A stretch of 64,000 nt of DNA from Arthrobacter sp. Soil764 (lineage in GTDB: Bacteria; Actinomycetota; Actinomycetes; Actinomycetales; Micrococcaceae). Shown one piece after another: positions 43,620 to 51,598 of this stretch. The notes under the pieces are model-generated. The model was not told the origin of the DNA, did no database searches, and saw only the letters and a program-made list of their open reading frames with translations. Numbering within the stretch: position 1 is the stretch's first letter; each line of letters starts with the position of its first letter. The translations under genes were made by a program, and so were the position numbers. The stretch spans positions 5,330 through 69,329 of the forward strand of contig NZ_LMSI01000025.1 in assembly GCF_001428075.1 (NCBI RefSeq), read 5' to 3'.

Positions 43620-44535
43620 CGGCGGGGCCGCTGAGTTCCACGTGCTCATGGCCGCCGGGGCCGGCAAAGAACTTCACGCCCACCACACCGCCAGGAACGT
43701 GGACCCGCCAGGCATCGGGGGCTTCCGCTCCGGCCCAGTGCCGGATGGCCACGGCTGCGGCGCAGGCCCCGGTTCCGCAGGACTGGGTCTCCCCCACACC
43801 GCGTTCGTGCACCCGCATGGTCACAGAGCCCACACCTTCATGGACCAGCGGCTCCGCGGGGACCACGAACTCCACGTTGGTCCCGTTGGGGGGTACCGGA
43901 TCGACCTTGGGTGCGGTGAAGAGCCGGGTACCTTTGAGTTCGTCCAGTTCCGCGAGGGCCACCACCGTGTGCGGGTTCCCCATGCTCACGGACAAGGCAG
44001 GACGGGCAACTTCCAGTCCGTCGGCGGTGACCAGGGAATCCATGGCCTTGGCGCTTGCCTCCCCGGGGAAGATGAACTCCCAGGGGCCCATGTCCACGGC
44101 ATACCCGTTTCCTGTCCGGACCACGGTCTTTACCCCGCCGCGGGTGCCGATGGTGAGCGATCCGCCGTCGGGCAGATCGATCAGGCCCTCGGACCGCAGG
44201 AAATGGACGAACACCCTGACCCCGTTGCCGCACATTTCAGACAGTGAGCCGTCGGCGTTGCGGTAGTCCATGAACCATTCCGCGTCCGGTGCTTCGGCGA
44301 GCAGTTCCCGGCCCTCGGGCAGGAAACGGGAAGGGACCGCACGGATCAGGCCGTCGGCGCCGATCCCCCGGTGCCGGTCGCAGAGCGCGGCGGCCTGGTC
44401 CGCGCCGATGGCCTGGGCGCTTTCAGGGTCGGCCACCAGGACGAAGTCGTTGCCGGTCCCGTGCCCCTTGGAAAAGCGGAGCCCGCTCAGCGTGTGCAGG
44501 ACGGGTCCGGTGGTTTCGGCGGGGGTTGCATTCAT
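43591..44535 (-). CDS. dapF: diaminopimelate epimerase
   Basis: Converts LL- to meso-diaminopimelate for peptidoglycan and lysine. 314 residues with both catalytic cysteine motifs, [17 protein letters not shown] (near 112) and [16 protein letters not shown] (near 245), plus [15 protein letters not shown] at the start. ATG at 44535 fits the usual N terminus; an open frame to 44589 overlaps miaA and is rejected. Confidence 0.96.
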   Translation of the reverse strand: MNATPAETTGPVLHTLSGLRFSKGHGTGNDFVLVADPESAQAIGADQAAALCDRHRGIGADGLIRAVPSRFLPEGRELLAEAPDAEWFMDYRNADGSLSEMCGNGVRVFVHFLRSEGLIDLPDGGSLTIGTRGGVKTVVRTGNGYAVDMGPWEFIFPGEASAKAMDSLVTADGLEVARPALSVSMGNPHTVVALAELDELKGTRLFTAPKVDPVPPNGTNVEFVVPAEPLVHEGVGSVTMRVHERGVGETQSCGTGACAAAVAIRHWAGAEAPDAWRVHVPGGVVGVKFFAGPGGHEHVELSGPAVIVASGTLS

Positions 44536-44579
44536 GGTCCCAAGCGTAACGGCGCATGCTGCCGGCGCTGAAACCGCAG

Positions 44580-45476
44580 CTACCGGCACAACTTCGCCGC
44601 CTTGCCAACGAGTGCCGGATCCTGCCAGTCCAGCCAGGTGATGCGGGGGTCGGCGCGGAACCAGGTCAGCTGACGGCGGGCGAACTGCCGGGTGGCCACG
44701 ATGGTCTCCTCCGCGGCGTCTGCAACGGTCGACGTGCCGTCGACCACCCGCAGGAACTGCGCATAGCCAAGTGCGCGAGAGGCGGTTTTACCCCGCCGCA
44801 GGCCCCGGGCATCGAGCAGCCGGACTTCCTCCAGCAGGCCGGACTCCACCATCCGGTGCACCCGTGTGGCCAGCCGCTCCCGCAGGACCTCCCGGTCCAC
44901 GCCCAGGCCCACCTGGACCGCCGGCTGGTAGTACTCCCGGCGGGGCATGAAGGAACTGAAGGGCCTTCCGGTCAGTTCATGGACTTCCAGGGCGCGAATA
45001 ATCCGCCGGGCGTCCGAGACCCTGTCAGCGGATGCGGGATCTACTGCCCTCAACCGGTCCAGGAGCACCTGGGTGCCCAGCTGCGCGTGCTCCGCCTCCA
45101 GCCGGGCACGCAGTGTTGGTTCCGTGCCCGGGAATTCCAGGACATCCAGGGCGGCCCGCACGTACAGCCCGGAGCCGCCGGCAAGGACTGCGCGTTTGCC
45201 GCGGGAATGGATGTCCTCGATGACGTCCCGGGCCTGCTGCTGGAAGTCCGAGACGCTGGCTTCCTGCGTTACGTCCAGGATGTCCAGGAGGTGGTGCGGC
45301 ACTCCCCTGCGCTCGGCCATCGTGATCTTGGCGGTGCCGATGTCCATGCCGCGGTAGAACTGCATGGCATCGGCGTTAATGACCTCGCCGTCCAGTTCCA
45401 ATGCGAGGTTGACGGCAAGGTCCGATTTACCGGAGCCGGTGGGGCCGACGACGGCGATGACGGGCGGGGCAGCCAC
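44580..45476 (-). CDS. miaA: tRNA dimethylallyltransferase
   Basis: Adds a dimethylallyl group to A37 of tRNAs that read U-initial codons. 298 residues, Walker [18 protein letters not shown] at the N terminus, [15 protein letters not shown] near 38 and [18 protein letters not shown] near 62. GTG start two bases after the miaB stop. Together with miaB it makes the hypermodified ms2i6A37. Confidence 0.96.
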   Translation of the reverse strand: MAAPPVIAVVGPTGSGKSDLAVNLALELDGEVINADAMQFYRGMDIGTAKITMAERRGVPHHLLDILDVTQEASVSDFQQQARDVIEDIHSRGKRAVLAGGSGLYVRAALDVLEFPGTEPTLRARLEAEHAQLGTQVLLDRLRAVDPASADRVSDARRIIRALEVHELTGRPFSSFMPRREYYQPAVQVGLGVDREVLRERLATRVHRMVESGLLEEVRLLDARGLRRGKTASRALGYAQFLRVVDGTSTVADAAEETIVATRQFARRQLTWFRADPRITWLDWQDPALVGKAAKLCR

Positions 45477-45478
45477 CT

Positions 45479-47050
45479 TCAGCGGGTGCGCAGCGGCAGC
45501 GAGGGCATGCCCAGGGAGACAGCCTTGGGTCCGGAGTCGGAACCAGGGGCAGGTGCACCGCAGGAGTCCGCCTGCGACCTGTCCCAGGCGTCCCCTGCGC
45601 GTGAGCGGCGCAGGCTGTAATCCTGGGGAGCGGGGTCGGCCACCAGGTGGAAGGCTGCGGCCTCGGTGATGGTGACGGTGACGAGGTCCCCGGGCCTGGG
45701 GGCAGGAGCGCCGTCCGGGACCGAGAAGTGCACCAGCCGCTGGTCCTGGGAGCGGCCGGACAACCGGTGGGTTTCCCCGGATTTCCGTCCGGACTGTGCG
45801 GTGACCATGACCTCGAGCCTGCGGCCGAGCTGTTTCCGGTTCTCCTCGGCAGCGATCCGGTCCTGGAGGGCGGTGAGGCGTTCGAAGCGCTCCTGCACAA
45901 CAGCCTTTGGCAGCTGGTCAGGCAGGTCGGCCGCGGGCGTGCCGGGGCGCTTTGAGTATTGGAAGGTGAAGGCGGTGGCAAAGCGGGACTTTTCCACCAC
46001 GTCCAGCGTCGCCTGGAAGTCCTCCTCCGTTTCGCCGGGGAACCCGACGATGATGTCGGTGGAGATGGCGGCCTGCGGAATCCTGTCCCGGACCTTGTCC
46101 AGGATGCCCAGGAACTTGGTGGACCGGTAGGAACGCTTCATGGCCTTGAGGATGCGGTCCGAACCGGATTGCAGCGGCATGTGAAGCTGTGGCATCACGT
46201 TGGGCGTCTCTGCCATGGCGTCGATGACATCATCGGTAAAGGCGGCAGGATGCGGGCTGGTGAAGCGGACGCGTTCAAGGCCCTGGATATCGCCGCAGGC
46301 GCGAAGGAGCTTGGAGAAGGCCTGCCGGTCCCCGAATTCGACACCATAGGAGTTGACGTTCTGGCCAAGGAGGGTCACTTCGATGGCGCCGTCGTCCACA
46401 AGGGCCTGGATCTCGGCGAGGATGTCACCCGGCCGGCGGTCCTTCTCCTTGCCGCGGAGCGCCGGCACGATGCAGAAGGTGCACGTGTTGTTGCACCCGA
46501 CCGAGATGGACACCCAGCCGGAGTAGACGGAGTCGCGTTTTGTGGGCAGCGTGGACGGGAAGACGTCCAGGGACTCCAGGATTTCCAGCTGGGCCTCGTT
46601 GTTGTGCCGTGCACGCTCCAGGAGCGCGGGCAGGGCACCGACGTTGTGGGTGCCAAAGACTGCGTCCACCCACGGGGCCTTCTTGAGGATGGTTTCGCGG
46701 TCCTTTTGGGCCAGGCACCCACCCACGGCGATCTGCATACCGGGGTTGGCTGCCTTGACGGGGGCCAGGATGCCGAGGTTGCCGTAGAGCTTGTTGTCCG
46801 CGTTTTCCCGGACAGCGCACGTATTGAACACCACAACGTCAGCATGTTCGCCCTCTGCGGGAACATAGCCCGCATCCTCAAGCATGCCCGCCATCCGCTC
46901 CGAATCGTGCACGTTCATCTGGCAACCGAACGTGCGGACCTGGTAAGTACGCGGCTGCGCTTCGCCGGCTGGAACAGAACCGGACAGCGGGACAGCACCG
47001 GGCTCAACGGACGGGGCGCCGGAACGGGGGGAAGGAATGGTCAAACTCAC
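45479..47050 (-). CDS. miaB: tRNA 2-methylthio-N6-dimethylallyladenosine synthase
   Basis: 523 residues. The N-terminal iron-sulfur cysteines are in [15 protein letters not shown] and GGCLAQ; the radical SAM motif CNNTCTFC is near residue 195; a C-terminal TRAM domain ([14 protein letters not shown]) is near 400. GTG start ([12 protein letters not shown]). Both the N terminus and the last 50 residues ([14 protein letters not shown] to the end) extend beyond the core, commonly seen in actinobacteria. Adjacent to miaA. Confidence 0.95.
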   Translation of the reverse strand: MSLTIPSPRSGAPSVEPGAVPLSGSVPAGEAQPRTYQVRTFGCQMNVHDSERMAGMLEDAGYVPAEGEHADVVVFNTCAVRENADNKLYGNLGILAPVKAANPGMQIAVGGCLAQKDRETILKKAPWVDAVFGTHNVGALPALLERARHNNEAQLEILESLDVFPSTLPTKRDSVYSGWVSISVGCNNTCTFCIVPALRGKEKDRRPGDILAEIQALVDDGAIEVTLLGQNVNSYGVEFGDRQAFSKLLRACGDIQGLERVRFTSPHPAAFTDDVIDAMAETPNVMPQLHMPLQSGSDRILKAMKRSYRSTKFLGILDKVRDRIPQAAISTDIIVGFPGETEEDFQATLDVVEKSRFATAFTFQYSKRPGTPAADLPDQLPKAVVQERFERLTALQDRIAAEENRKQLGRRLEVMVTAQSGRKSGETHRLSGRSQDQRLVHFSVPDGAPAPRPGDLVTVTITEAAAFHLVADPAPQDYSLRRSRAGDAWDRSQADSCGAPAPGSDSGPKAVSLGMPSLPLRTR

Positions 47051-47053
47051 CAG

Positions 47054-47671
47054 TTAAGGGTACCGGCTTTGGAGCATGCCGCCGTCGGGATCCTGCCGGG
47101 AATCCAGGACGTAATTGACGATCCTGAACGCCAGGGAGGGCTGGTAGCCCTTCCTTGCCAGCATGGAGGCCAACCGCCGGACAGTTTTGTCCCTTTCCGC
47201 GCGGTCGGTCAAGTCCGTTCCGGACCGGAGTTTACGCTCCACCAGCATGCGTGCAGCGGATTCCTCGTCGGCGTCGGTCAACTGCTCCAAGGCAGAAGCA
47301 GCTGTCTCCTGGTCAATGCCTTTTTCGGCGAGTTCACGCCGGAGAGCACCCTTGGCAAGCTTGCGGGACTGTGACCGGCTCCTGACCCACATGTCCGCGA
47401 ACTCGGCGTCATTGATCAGGCGGACCTCCTGGAACTTGTCCAGCACCGCCTCGGCGACGTCTTCCGGGATGTTCCGCTCGGCCAGTTTCCGGGCAAGCTG
47501 AAGCCTGCTTTTAGGGGCTGCGGTGAGTTGCCGGTACACGATGGCCTGCGCCACCGTGAAGGGATCCGGTTCTGCGTCAACGGCCTGCGGATCATCTGGA
47601 AGGTTAAAGCCGTCCGGCGGCCCTGAAGAAGGGCCGCCGGTACGCTCCCGCTGTGAACGTGGTCCTGTCAA
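47054..47671 (-). CDS. recX: RecA regulatory protein RecX
   Basis: 205 residues, three-helix repeats typical of RecX: SRLQLARKLAERNIPEDVAE (near 60), AEFADMWVRSRSQSRKLAKG (near 95) and VRRLASMLARKGYQPSLAFR (near 165). It inhibits RecA filament growth. The start given is TTG at 47671, three bases after the recA stop; a ribosome site is not clear, so the true start could be slightly later. Operon with recA in the usual actinobacterial order. Confidence 0.9.
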   Translation of the reverse strand: MTGPRSQRERTGGPSSGPPDGFNLPDDPQAVDAEPDPFTVAQAIVYRQLTAAPKSRLQLARKLAERNIPEDVAEAVLDKFQEVRLINDAEFADMWVRSRSQSRKLAKGALRRELAEKGIDQETAASALEQLTDADEESAARMLVERKLRSGTDLTDRAERDKTVRRLASMLARKGYQPSLAFRIVNYVLDSRQDPDGGMLQSRYP

Positions 47672-47674
47672 GGG

Positions 47675-48730
47675 TTAGAACCCGTCGACGGCTTTCAGCT
47701 TTGGCGCGTCCTTGGATTCATCCTCGGCAGGCTTTACGCCGACACCGAGCTTCTCCTTGATCAGTCGCTCCAGTTCCGCCGCGAGCTCGGGGTTGTCGCG
47801 CAGGAAACGGCGCGAGTTCTCCATGCCCTGGCCCAACTGGTCGCCGTCGTAGGTGAACCAGGAGCCGGACTTCTTGATGATGCCGTGCTCCACGCCCATG
47901 TCGATGATGCCGCCTTCGCGGGAGATGCCCTGGCCATAGATGATGTCGAATTCGGCGACCTTGAAGGGCGGGGCCATCTTGTTCTTGACGATCTTGGCCT
48001 TGGTCCGGTTGCCGACAGAGTCCGCACCTTCCTTGAGGGTCTGGATCCGCCGGACGTCGATGCGGACCGACGCGTAGAACTTCAGGGCCTTACCACCGGT
48101 GGTGGTTTCGGGGGAACCGAAGAAGACACCGATCTTTTCGCGGAGCTGGTTGATGAAGATGGCGGTGGTCTTGGTCTGGCTCAGGCGGCCGGTGATTTTA
48201 CGGAGGGCCTGGCTCATGAGCCGCGCCTGGAGGCCCACGTGGCTGTCGCCCATGTCGCCTTCGATTTCAGCGCGCGGCACCAGGGCGGCGACGGAGTCGA
48301 TGACAATGACGTCCAGCGAGCCGGAGCCGACCAGCATGTCCATGATCTCGAGCGCCTGCTCACCGGTGTCCGGCTGCGAGACCAGGAGGGCGTCGGTGTC
48401 CACGCCCAGCTTTGCGGCGTAATCGGGGTCCAGGGCGTGTTCGGCGTCAATGAACGCTGCGATTCCGCCGGCACGCTGGGCATTTGCCACGGCGTGCAGG
48501 GCAACGGTGGTCTTACCGGAGGACTCAGGACCATAGATTTCGATGACGCGGCCGCGCGGGAGCCCGCCAATGCCAAGGGCTACGTCCAAAGCGATGGAGC
48601 CGGTGGGAATGACTTCGATCGGGGCACGGACTTCGTCGCCCAGGCGCATGACCGAGCCCTTGCCGAACTGCTTGTCAATCTGGGCAAGCGCTGCTTCCAG
48701 CGCTTTTGCACGATCCGGGGCTGCCGCCAT
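47675..48730 (-). CDS. recA: recombinase RecA
   Basis: 351 residues. Walker [14 protein letters not shown] at 67-79, with [14 protein letters not shown] and [19 protein letters not shown] further on. I chose the ATG at 48730 ([20 protein letters not shown]), which follows AGAGG, over a longer frame from 48787. Forms filaments on single-stranded DNA, mediates recombination and triggers LexA self-cleavage. Preceded by a LexA box. Confidence 0.98.
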   Translation of the reverse strand: MAAAPDRAKALEAALAQIDKQFGKGSVMRLGDEVRAPIEVIPTGSIALDVALGIGGLPRGRVIEIYGPESSGKTTVALHAVANAQRAGGIAAFIDAEHALDPDYAAKLGVDTDALLVSQPDTGEQALEIMDMLVGSGSLDVIVIDSVAALVPRAEIEGDMGDSHVGLQARLMSQALRKITGRLSQTKTTAIFINQLREKIGVFFGSPETTTGGKALKFYASVRIDVRRIQTLKEGADSVGNRTKAKIVKNKMAPPFKVAEFDIIYGQGISREGGIIDMGVEHGIIKKSGSWFTYDGDQLGQGMENSRRFLRDNPELAAELERLIKEKLGVGVKPAEDESKDAPKLKAVDGF

Positions 48731-48859
48731 GGTTGACACCTCTAATGCTTTCTCGATGGTGGCCTTCGCGGCCGTTTTATTGGTCATCTCTGACGCTAAT
48801 CGGACCCACTGACATTCCGGCCTGAGGACAACGGCTATGTGGATAAGCCCAACAGAAAA

Positions 48860-48888
48860 AGCATAGCGTTATCCGAACAGGTATTCGA
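48860..48888 (-). promoter_or_regulatory. recA LexA box and -10 element
   Basis: CCGAACAGGTATTCGA (48873-48888, plus strand) fits TCGAAC-N4-GTTCGA with two mismatches. On the minus strand TATGCT (48865-48860) is a possible -10 downstream of it, about 18 bases from TTCGAA. The leader to the recA ATG would be about 125 bases. Confidence 0.7.
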
Positions 48889-48919
48889 AGAGTGCGGAGC
48901 GTGCGGCGTGTCAGACGCC

Positions 48920-49144
48920 CTAATCGCGGCGCGGGGCGATGTCCCGGCCCAGCCGCCGTTCAGCCGGCACGTCCTGGACATCGCAGACTGCCAGCCACAC
49001 CTTGCGGGGGTCGACGCCTGAAGCCAGGGCCTGGTCGGCGGTGCGGCCGCCCACACTGGCAAGGACCAGGGTACTGCTCAGCACGCGGGAGTATCCCGCG
49101 CCGAACTCGTCATCCATCAGACGCCAGTACTCGCTGATTCGCAT
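48920..49144 (-). CDS. DUF3046 protein
   Basis: 74 residues. MRISEYWRLMDDEFGAGYSR and DPRKVWLAVCDVQDVPAERR match DUF3046, a small actinobacterial family that sits near recA in many genomes. Function unknown; likely cytoplasmic and helical. Confidence 0.88.
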   Translation of the reverse strand: MRISEYWRLMDDEFGAGYSRVLSSTLVLASVGGRTADQALASGVDPRKVWLAVCDVQDVPAERRLGRDIAPRRD

Positions 49145-49185
49145 CGGTAAATCCTCTCATGATTGCGGACCCTAGAATTGTTGCC

Positions 49186-49716
49186 ATGAGCAACTCCCCT
49201 GATCTCCCGCCGCAGCAGGCCGCCGGCGATGATGCCGCCGATACCGCACTGCAGAATGTCGAGCACCAGATCAGCCTCTTTTGGCGGCGGGCAAGGGCCA
49301 TCTCCAACCAGCTTTCGCGCGAAGTCCACCCCGACATGGAGCCTGCCGCCTACGGACTGTTGACGGTGATCCGGAGGGAAGGCCCCATCCGCCTGACCGA
49401 GCTCGCCATGAACATCGGGGTGGGCAAACCGTCAGTCAGCCGGCAGATTGCCTTCCTGGAGGGCCTGGGCCTGGTGTCCAAGGAAGCGGATCCCCAGGAC
49501 CGCCGCGCGCAGTCCATCCGGTTGACGCCAAAGGGCGAAGAGAAGATGCACCAGGTCCAGGACGCGAGGCGCCAGGTCTTCCAGGAGCGGCTGCGTGAGT
49601 GGCCGGTGGAGGACCTGCAGGAACTGGCCCGCTACATGGCCAAGTTGAACTCCACCTATGAGCGTGACGGGTTCCCCCGGGAAGGTGCGGGCGGATCCAC
49701 GGCAGAGGAGGAATAG
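49186..49716 (+). CDS. MarR-family transcriptional regulator
   Basis: 176 residues. The winged helix spans about 40-135: RREGPIRLTELAMNIGVGKP for the recognition region and ADPQDRRAQSIRLTPKGEE for the wing. The C terminus is a short acidic tail. ATG at 49186, preceded by no strong ribosome site. Divergent from DUF3046 by 41 bases. Target and ligand are unknown. Confidence 0.85.
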   Translation: MSNSPDLPPQQAAGDDAADTALQNVEHQISLFWRRARAISNQLSREVHPDMEPAAYGLLTVIRREGPIRLTELAMNIGVGKPSVSRQIAFLEGLGLVSKEADPQDRRAQSIRLTPKGEEKMHQVQDARRQVFQERLREWPVEDLQELARYMAKLNSTYERDGFPREGAGGSTAEEE

Positions 49717-49760
49717 CCCGCAGGGCACAACGGGTAGATCAACCGCGGGTGACATGCAGG

Positions 49761-49785
49761 AAGCCCCCGGCATGGCCGGGGGCTT
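49761..49785. terminator. terminator after the marR gene
   Basis: AAGCCCCCGGC-ATG-GCCGGGGGCTT, a perfect 11-base stem, followed by CTGCG on the plus side. A second hairpin with GGCCCGCC/GGCGGGGGCC lies at 49797-49820 and can end clgR transcription from the right. Confidence 0.75.
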
Positions 49786-49822
49786 CTGCGTTCCAAGGCC
49801 CGCCTCGCGGCGGGGGCCGCCT

Positions 49823-50182
49823 TTAACGGGCGCCGGAGAGAAGGCCTGTGGAGAGTTCGTCGTTCAGTTCAGTGTTGAGGTCGCGTTCCAGGTCGCGGCC
49901 GTAACGCTGGGAGAATTCCTGCGGAACGGTGTCCGGAACCGCGACGCCTTCAGCTACTGCCACACGGTCGCTGACCTCACGGAGCATGCTTGACAACGGA
50001 ACATCCAGTGCCGAGCAGATCGAGGACAGGAGCTCTGACGAGGCTTCCTTCTGGCCGCGCTCCACTTCGCTGAGGTACCCCAGGGAGACGCGGGCGCTGT
50101 GCGAAACTTCACGGAGCGTGCGTCCCTGACGCTGGCGGACATCGCGCAGCACATCACCGATTTCGTGACGAAGTACTACCAT
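49823..50182 (-). CDS. clgR: ClgR-like XRE-type regulator
   Basis: 119 residues. The helix-turn-helix reads [20 protein letters not shown] and [15 protein letters not shown], very close to ClgR, which activates clp protease genes in Streptomyces and mycobacteria. The ATG at 50182 follows AAGGAG by six bases; the frame extends another 31 codons upstream (to 50275), and some annotations use that longer form. Its place after cinA and pgsA matches the mycobacterial gene order, which supports the name. The region 50183-50442 holds no clear gene. Confidence 0.85.
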   Translation of the reverse strand: MVVLRHEIGDVLRDVRQRQGRTLREVSHSARVSLGYLSEVERGQKEASSELLSSICSALDVPLSSMLREVSDRVAVAEGVAVPDTVPQEFSQRYGRDLERDLNTELNDELSTGLLSGAR

Positions 50183-50442
50183 CTTGCGCTCCTTCTGTTC
50201 GCTCTTAGCCTGTTCGGCGAGGCCCACATCCTTCCAGCGGACAACGCCGTTTACGGATACGGGCTGCTTTACCATCTGTATCGCCTTGCTCCCTCATTGG
50301 TCAGGTCCGCCGTGGGCGAACCGTCGTGGTCATTTCATCCTAGGCGCCTCCGCTATCCGGAAGCGACACAATGTAATAACTAATCGGTACCGGCTTTTGT
50401 TCCCGTCAACTTTACGCCCGGTAACTTGGTGGCCGCCACGTG

Positions 50443-50922
50443 TCAGGCGGACAGTGCTTCAAGGAGCCGTTCCAGGGCCGCGGCGCAGGCCGCGCCCCTG
50501 ATGTCGGGCCTGCTGCCGGTAAAGGAGTATTCGAAAGCTGCGGTTCCGGCCGCCGTGGCAATCCCAATGTAGACGCGCCCCACGGGCTTGCCGTTGTGGG
50601 CGTCCGGACCTGCCACCCCGGTTGTGGAAATTCCGACGTCGGCGCCCAGGACCGTGCGCGCGCCGGCTGCCATGGCACAGGCAACGTCCGGGTCCACGGA
50701 TCCGGCACTGGCAAGGAGGTCGGCAGGGACGTGCAACACCGACTCCTTCACGGAGTTCTGATAGGCGATGACCCCGCCCTGCAGCATGCCGGAGGCACCG
50801 GGGGTATCGGCGAGGACAGCGGACACCATGCCGGCCGTCAGCGACTCCGCTGTGGCAACGGTCTGCCCGGAGTCGATTGCCTGCCGTACAGCCTGCCCGG
50901 CCAAAAGGTGCAGGTTGCTCAT
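50443..50922 (-). CDS. CinA/PncC-type nicotinamide-nucleotide amidohydrolase
   Basis: 159 residues. VATAESLTAGMVSAVLADTPGAS (near 25), GGVIAYQNSVKES (near 48) and GISTTGVAGPD (near 98) are the conserved CinA C-terminal domain motifs, an NMN deamidase fold. The N-terminal domain of full CinA is absent. ATG overlaps the pgsA stop by four bases. In enterobacteria this domain alone is PncC. Confidence 0.92.
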   Translation of the reverse strand: MSNLHLLAGQAVRQAIDSGQTVATAESLTAGMVSAVLADTPGASGMLQGGVIAYQNSVKESVLHVPADLLASAGSVDPDVACAMAAGARTVLGADVGISTTGVAGPDAHNGKPVGRVYIGIATAAGTAAFEYSFTGSRPDIRGAACAAALERLLEALSA

Positions 50923-51581
50923 GCCTGGTCCGGCCCCGTCGCTGTTTCCTGCCCGGGGGCAGTCCCTGCCTGCCGTCTGCCTTTCGCCCGAAGGCGCAGT
51001 GCTTCGACCACATATTCGACGCCGGTCCACAGGGTGATGGCCACGGCGGCCATCATGACGGCGAACGCAACCCAGGACATCCACGGCGCGAAGGCCCCGA
51101 ACGGCAGGAGGTAGAGGAAGATCGCCGCCGTCTGCACAACGGTCTTGAGCTTGCCGCCGCGGGAGGCGGGAATGACCCCATAGCGGATCACGAAGAAGCG
51201 CAGTGCGGTGATGCCCCATTCCCGGACGAGGATCACCAGGGTTGCCCACCAGGGCAGCTCGCCCAGCAGGGAGAGCATCACCAAGGCGGAACCGGTCAGC
51301 AGCTTGTCAGCAATGGGGTCGGCGATCTTTCCGAAGTCCGTGACGAGGTTCCGGCTCCTGGCGATGTCGCCGTCGAGCTTGTCCGTGTAGATGGCCACGG
51401 CGAATGCCGCCACGGCTGCCCAGCGCCAAGGCCCGGAGGTACTGTGCAGCCCGGGCGCGTCCGCCACGAGGAACCAGACGAAAAACGGGACCAGCGCGAT
51501 GCGGATCATGGTCAGGACGTTGGGAAGGTTCCAGACCCCGGCACGGCCCTGGCCGGCGGCGGTTGCATCGGTGCTAGTCAC
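50919..51581 (-). CDS. pgsA: phosphatidylglycerophosphate synthase
   Basis: 220-residue integral membrane CDP-alcohol phosphatidyltransferase. The catalytic motif D-G-x2-A-R-x8-G-x3-D-x3-D is present as DGDIARSRNLVTDFGKIADP (near residue 72). Several helices follow. It condenses CDP-diacylglycerol with glycerol-3-phosphate. Operon order ftsK-pgsA-cinA-clgR. The GTG start at 51581 follows CGTGACTAG; MTSTDATAAG is the N terminus. Confidence 0.93.
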   Translation of the reverse strand: MTSTDATAAGQGRAGVWNLPNVLTMIRIALVPFFVWFLVADAPGLHSTSGPWRWAAVAAFAVAIYTDKLDGDIARSRNLVTDFGKIADPIADKLLTGSALVMLSLLGELPWWATLVILVREWGITALRFFVIRYGVIPASRGGKLKTVVQTAAIFLYLLPFGAFAPWMSWVAFAVMMAAVAITLWTGVEYVVEALRLRAKGRRQAGTAPGQETATGPDQA

Positions 51582-51598
51582 GTTCCTAGGCTACCGGC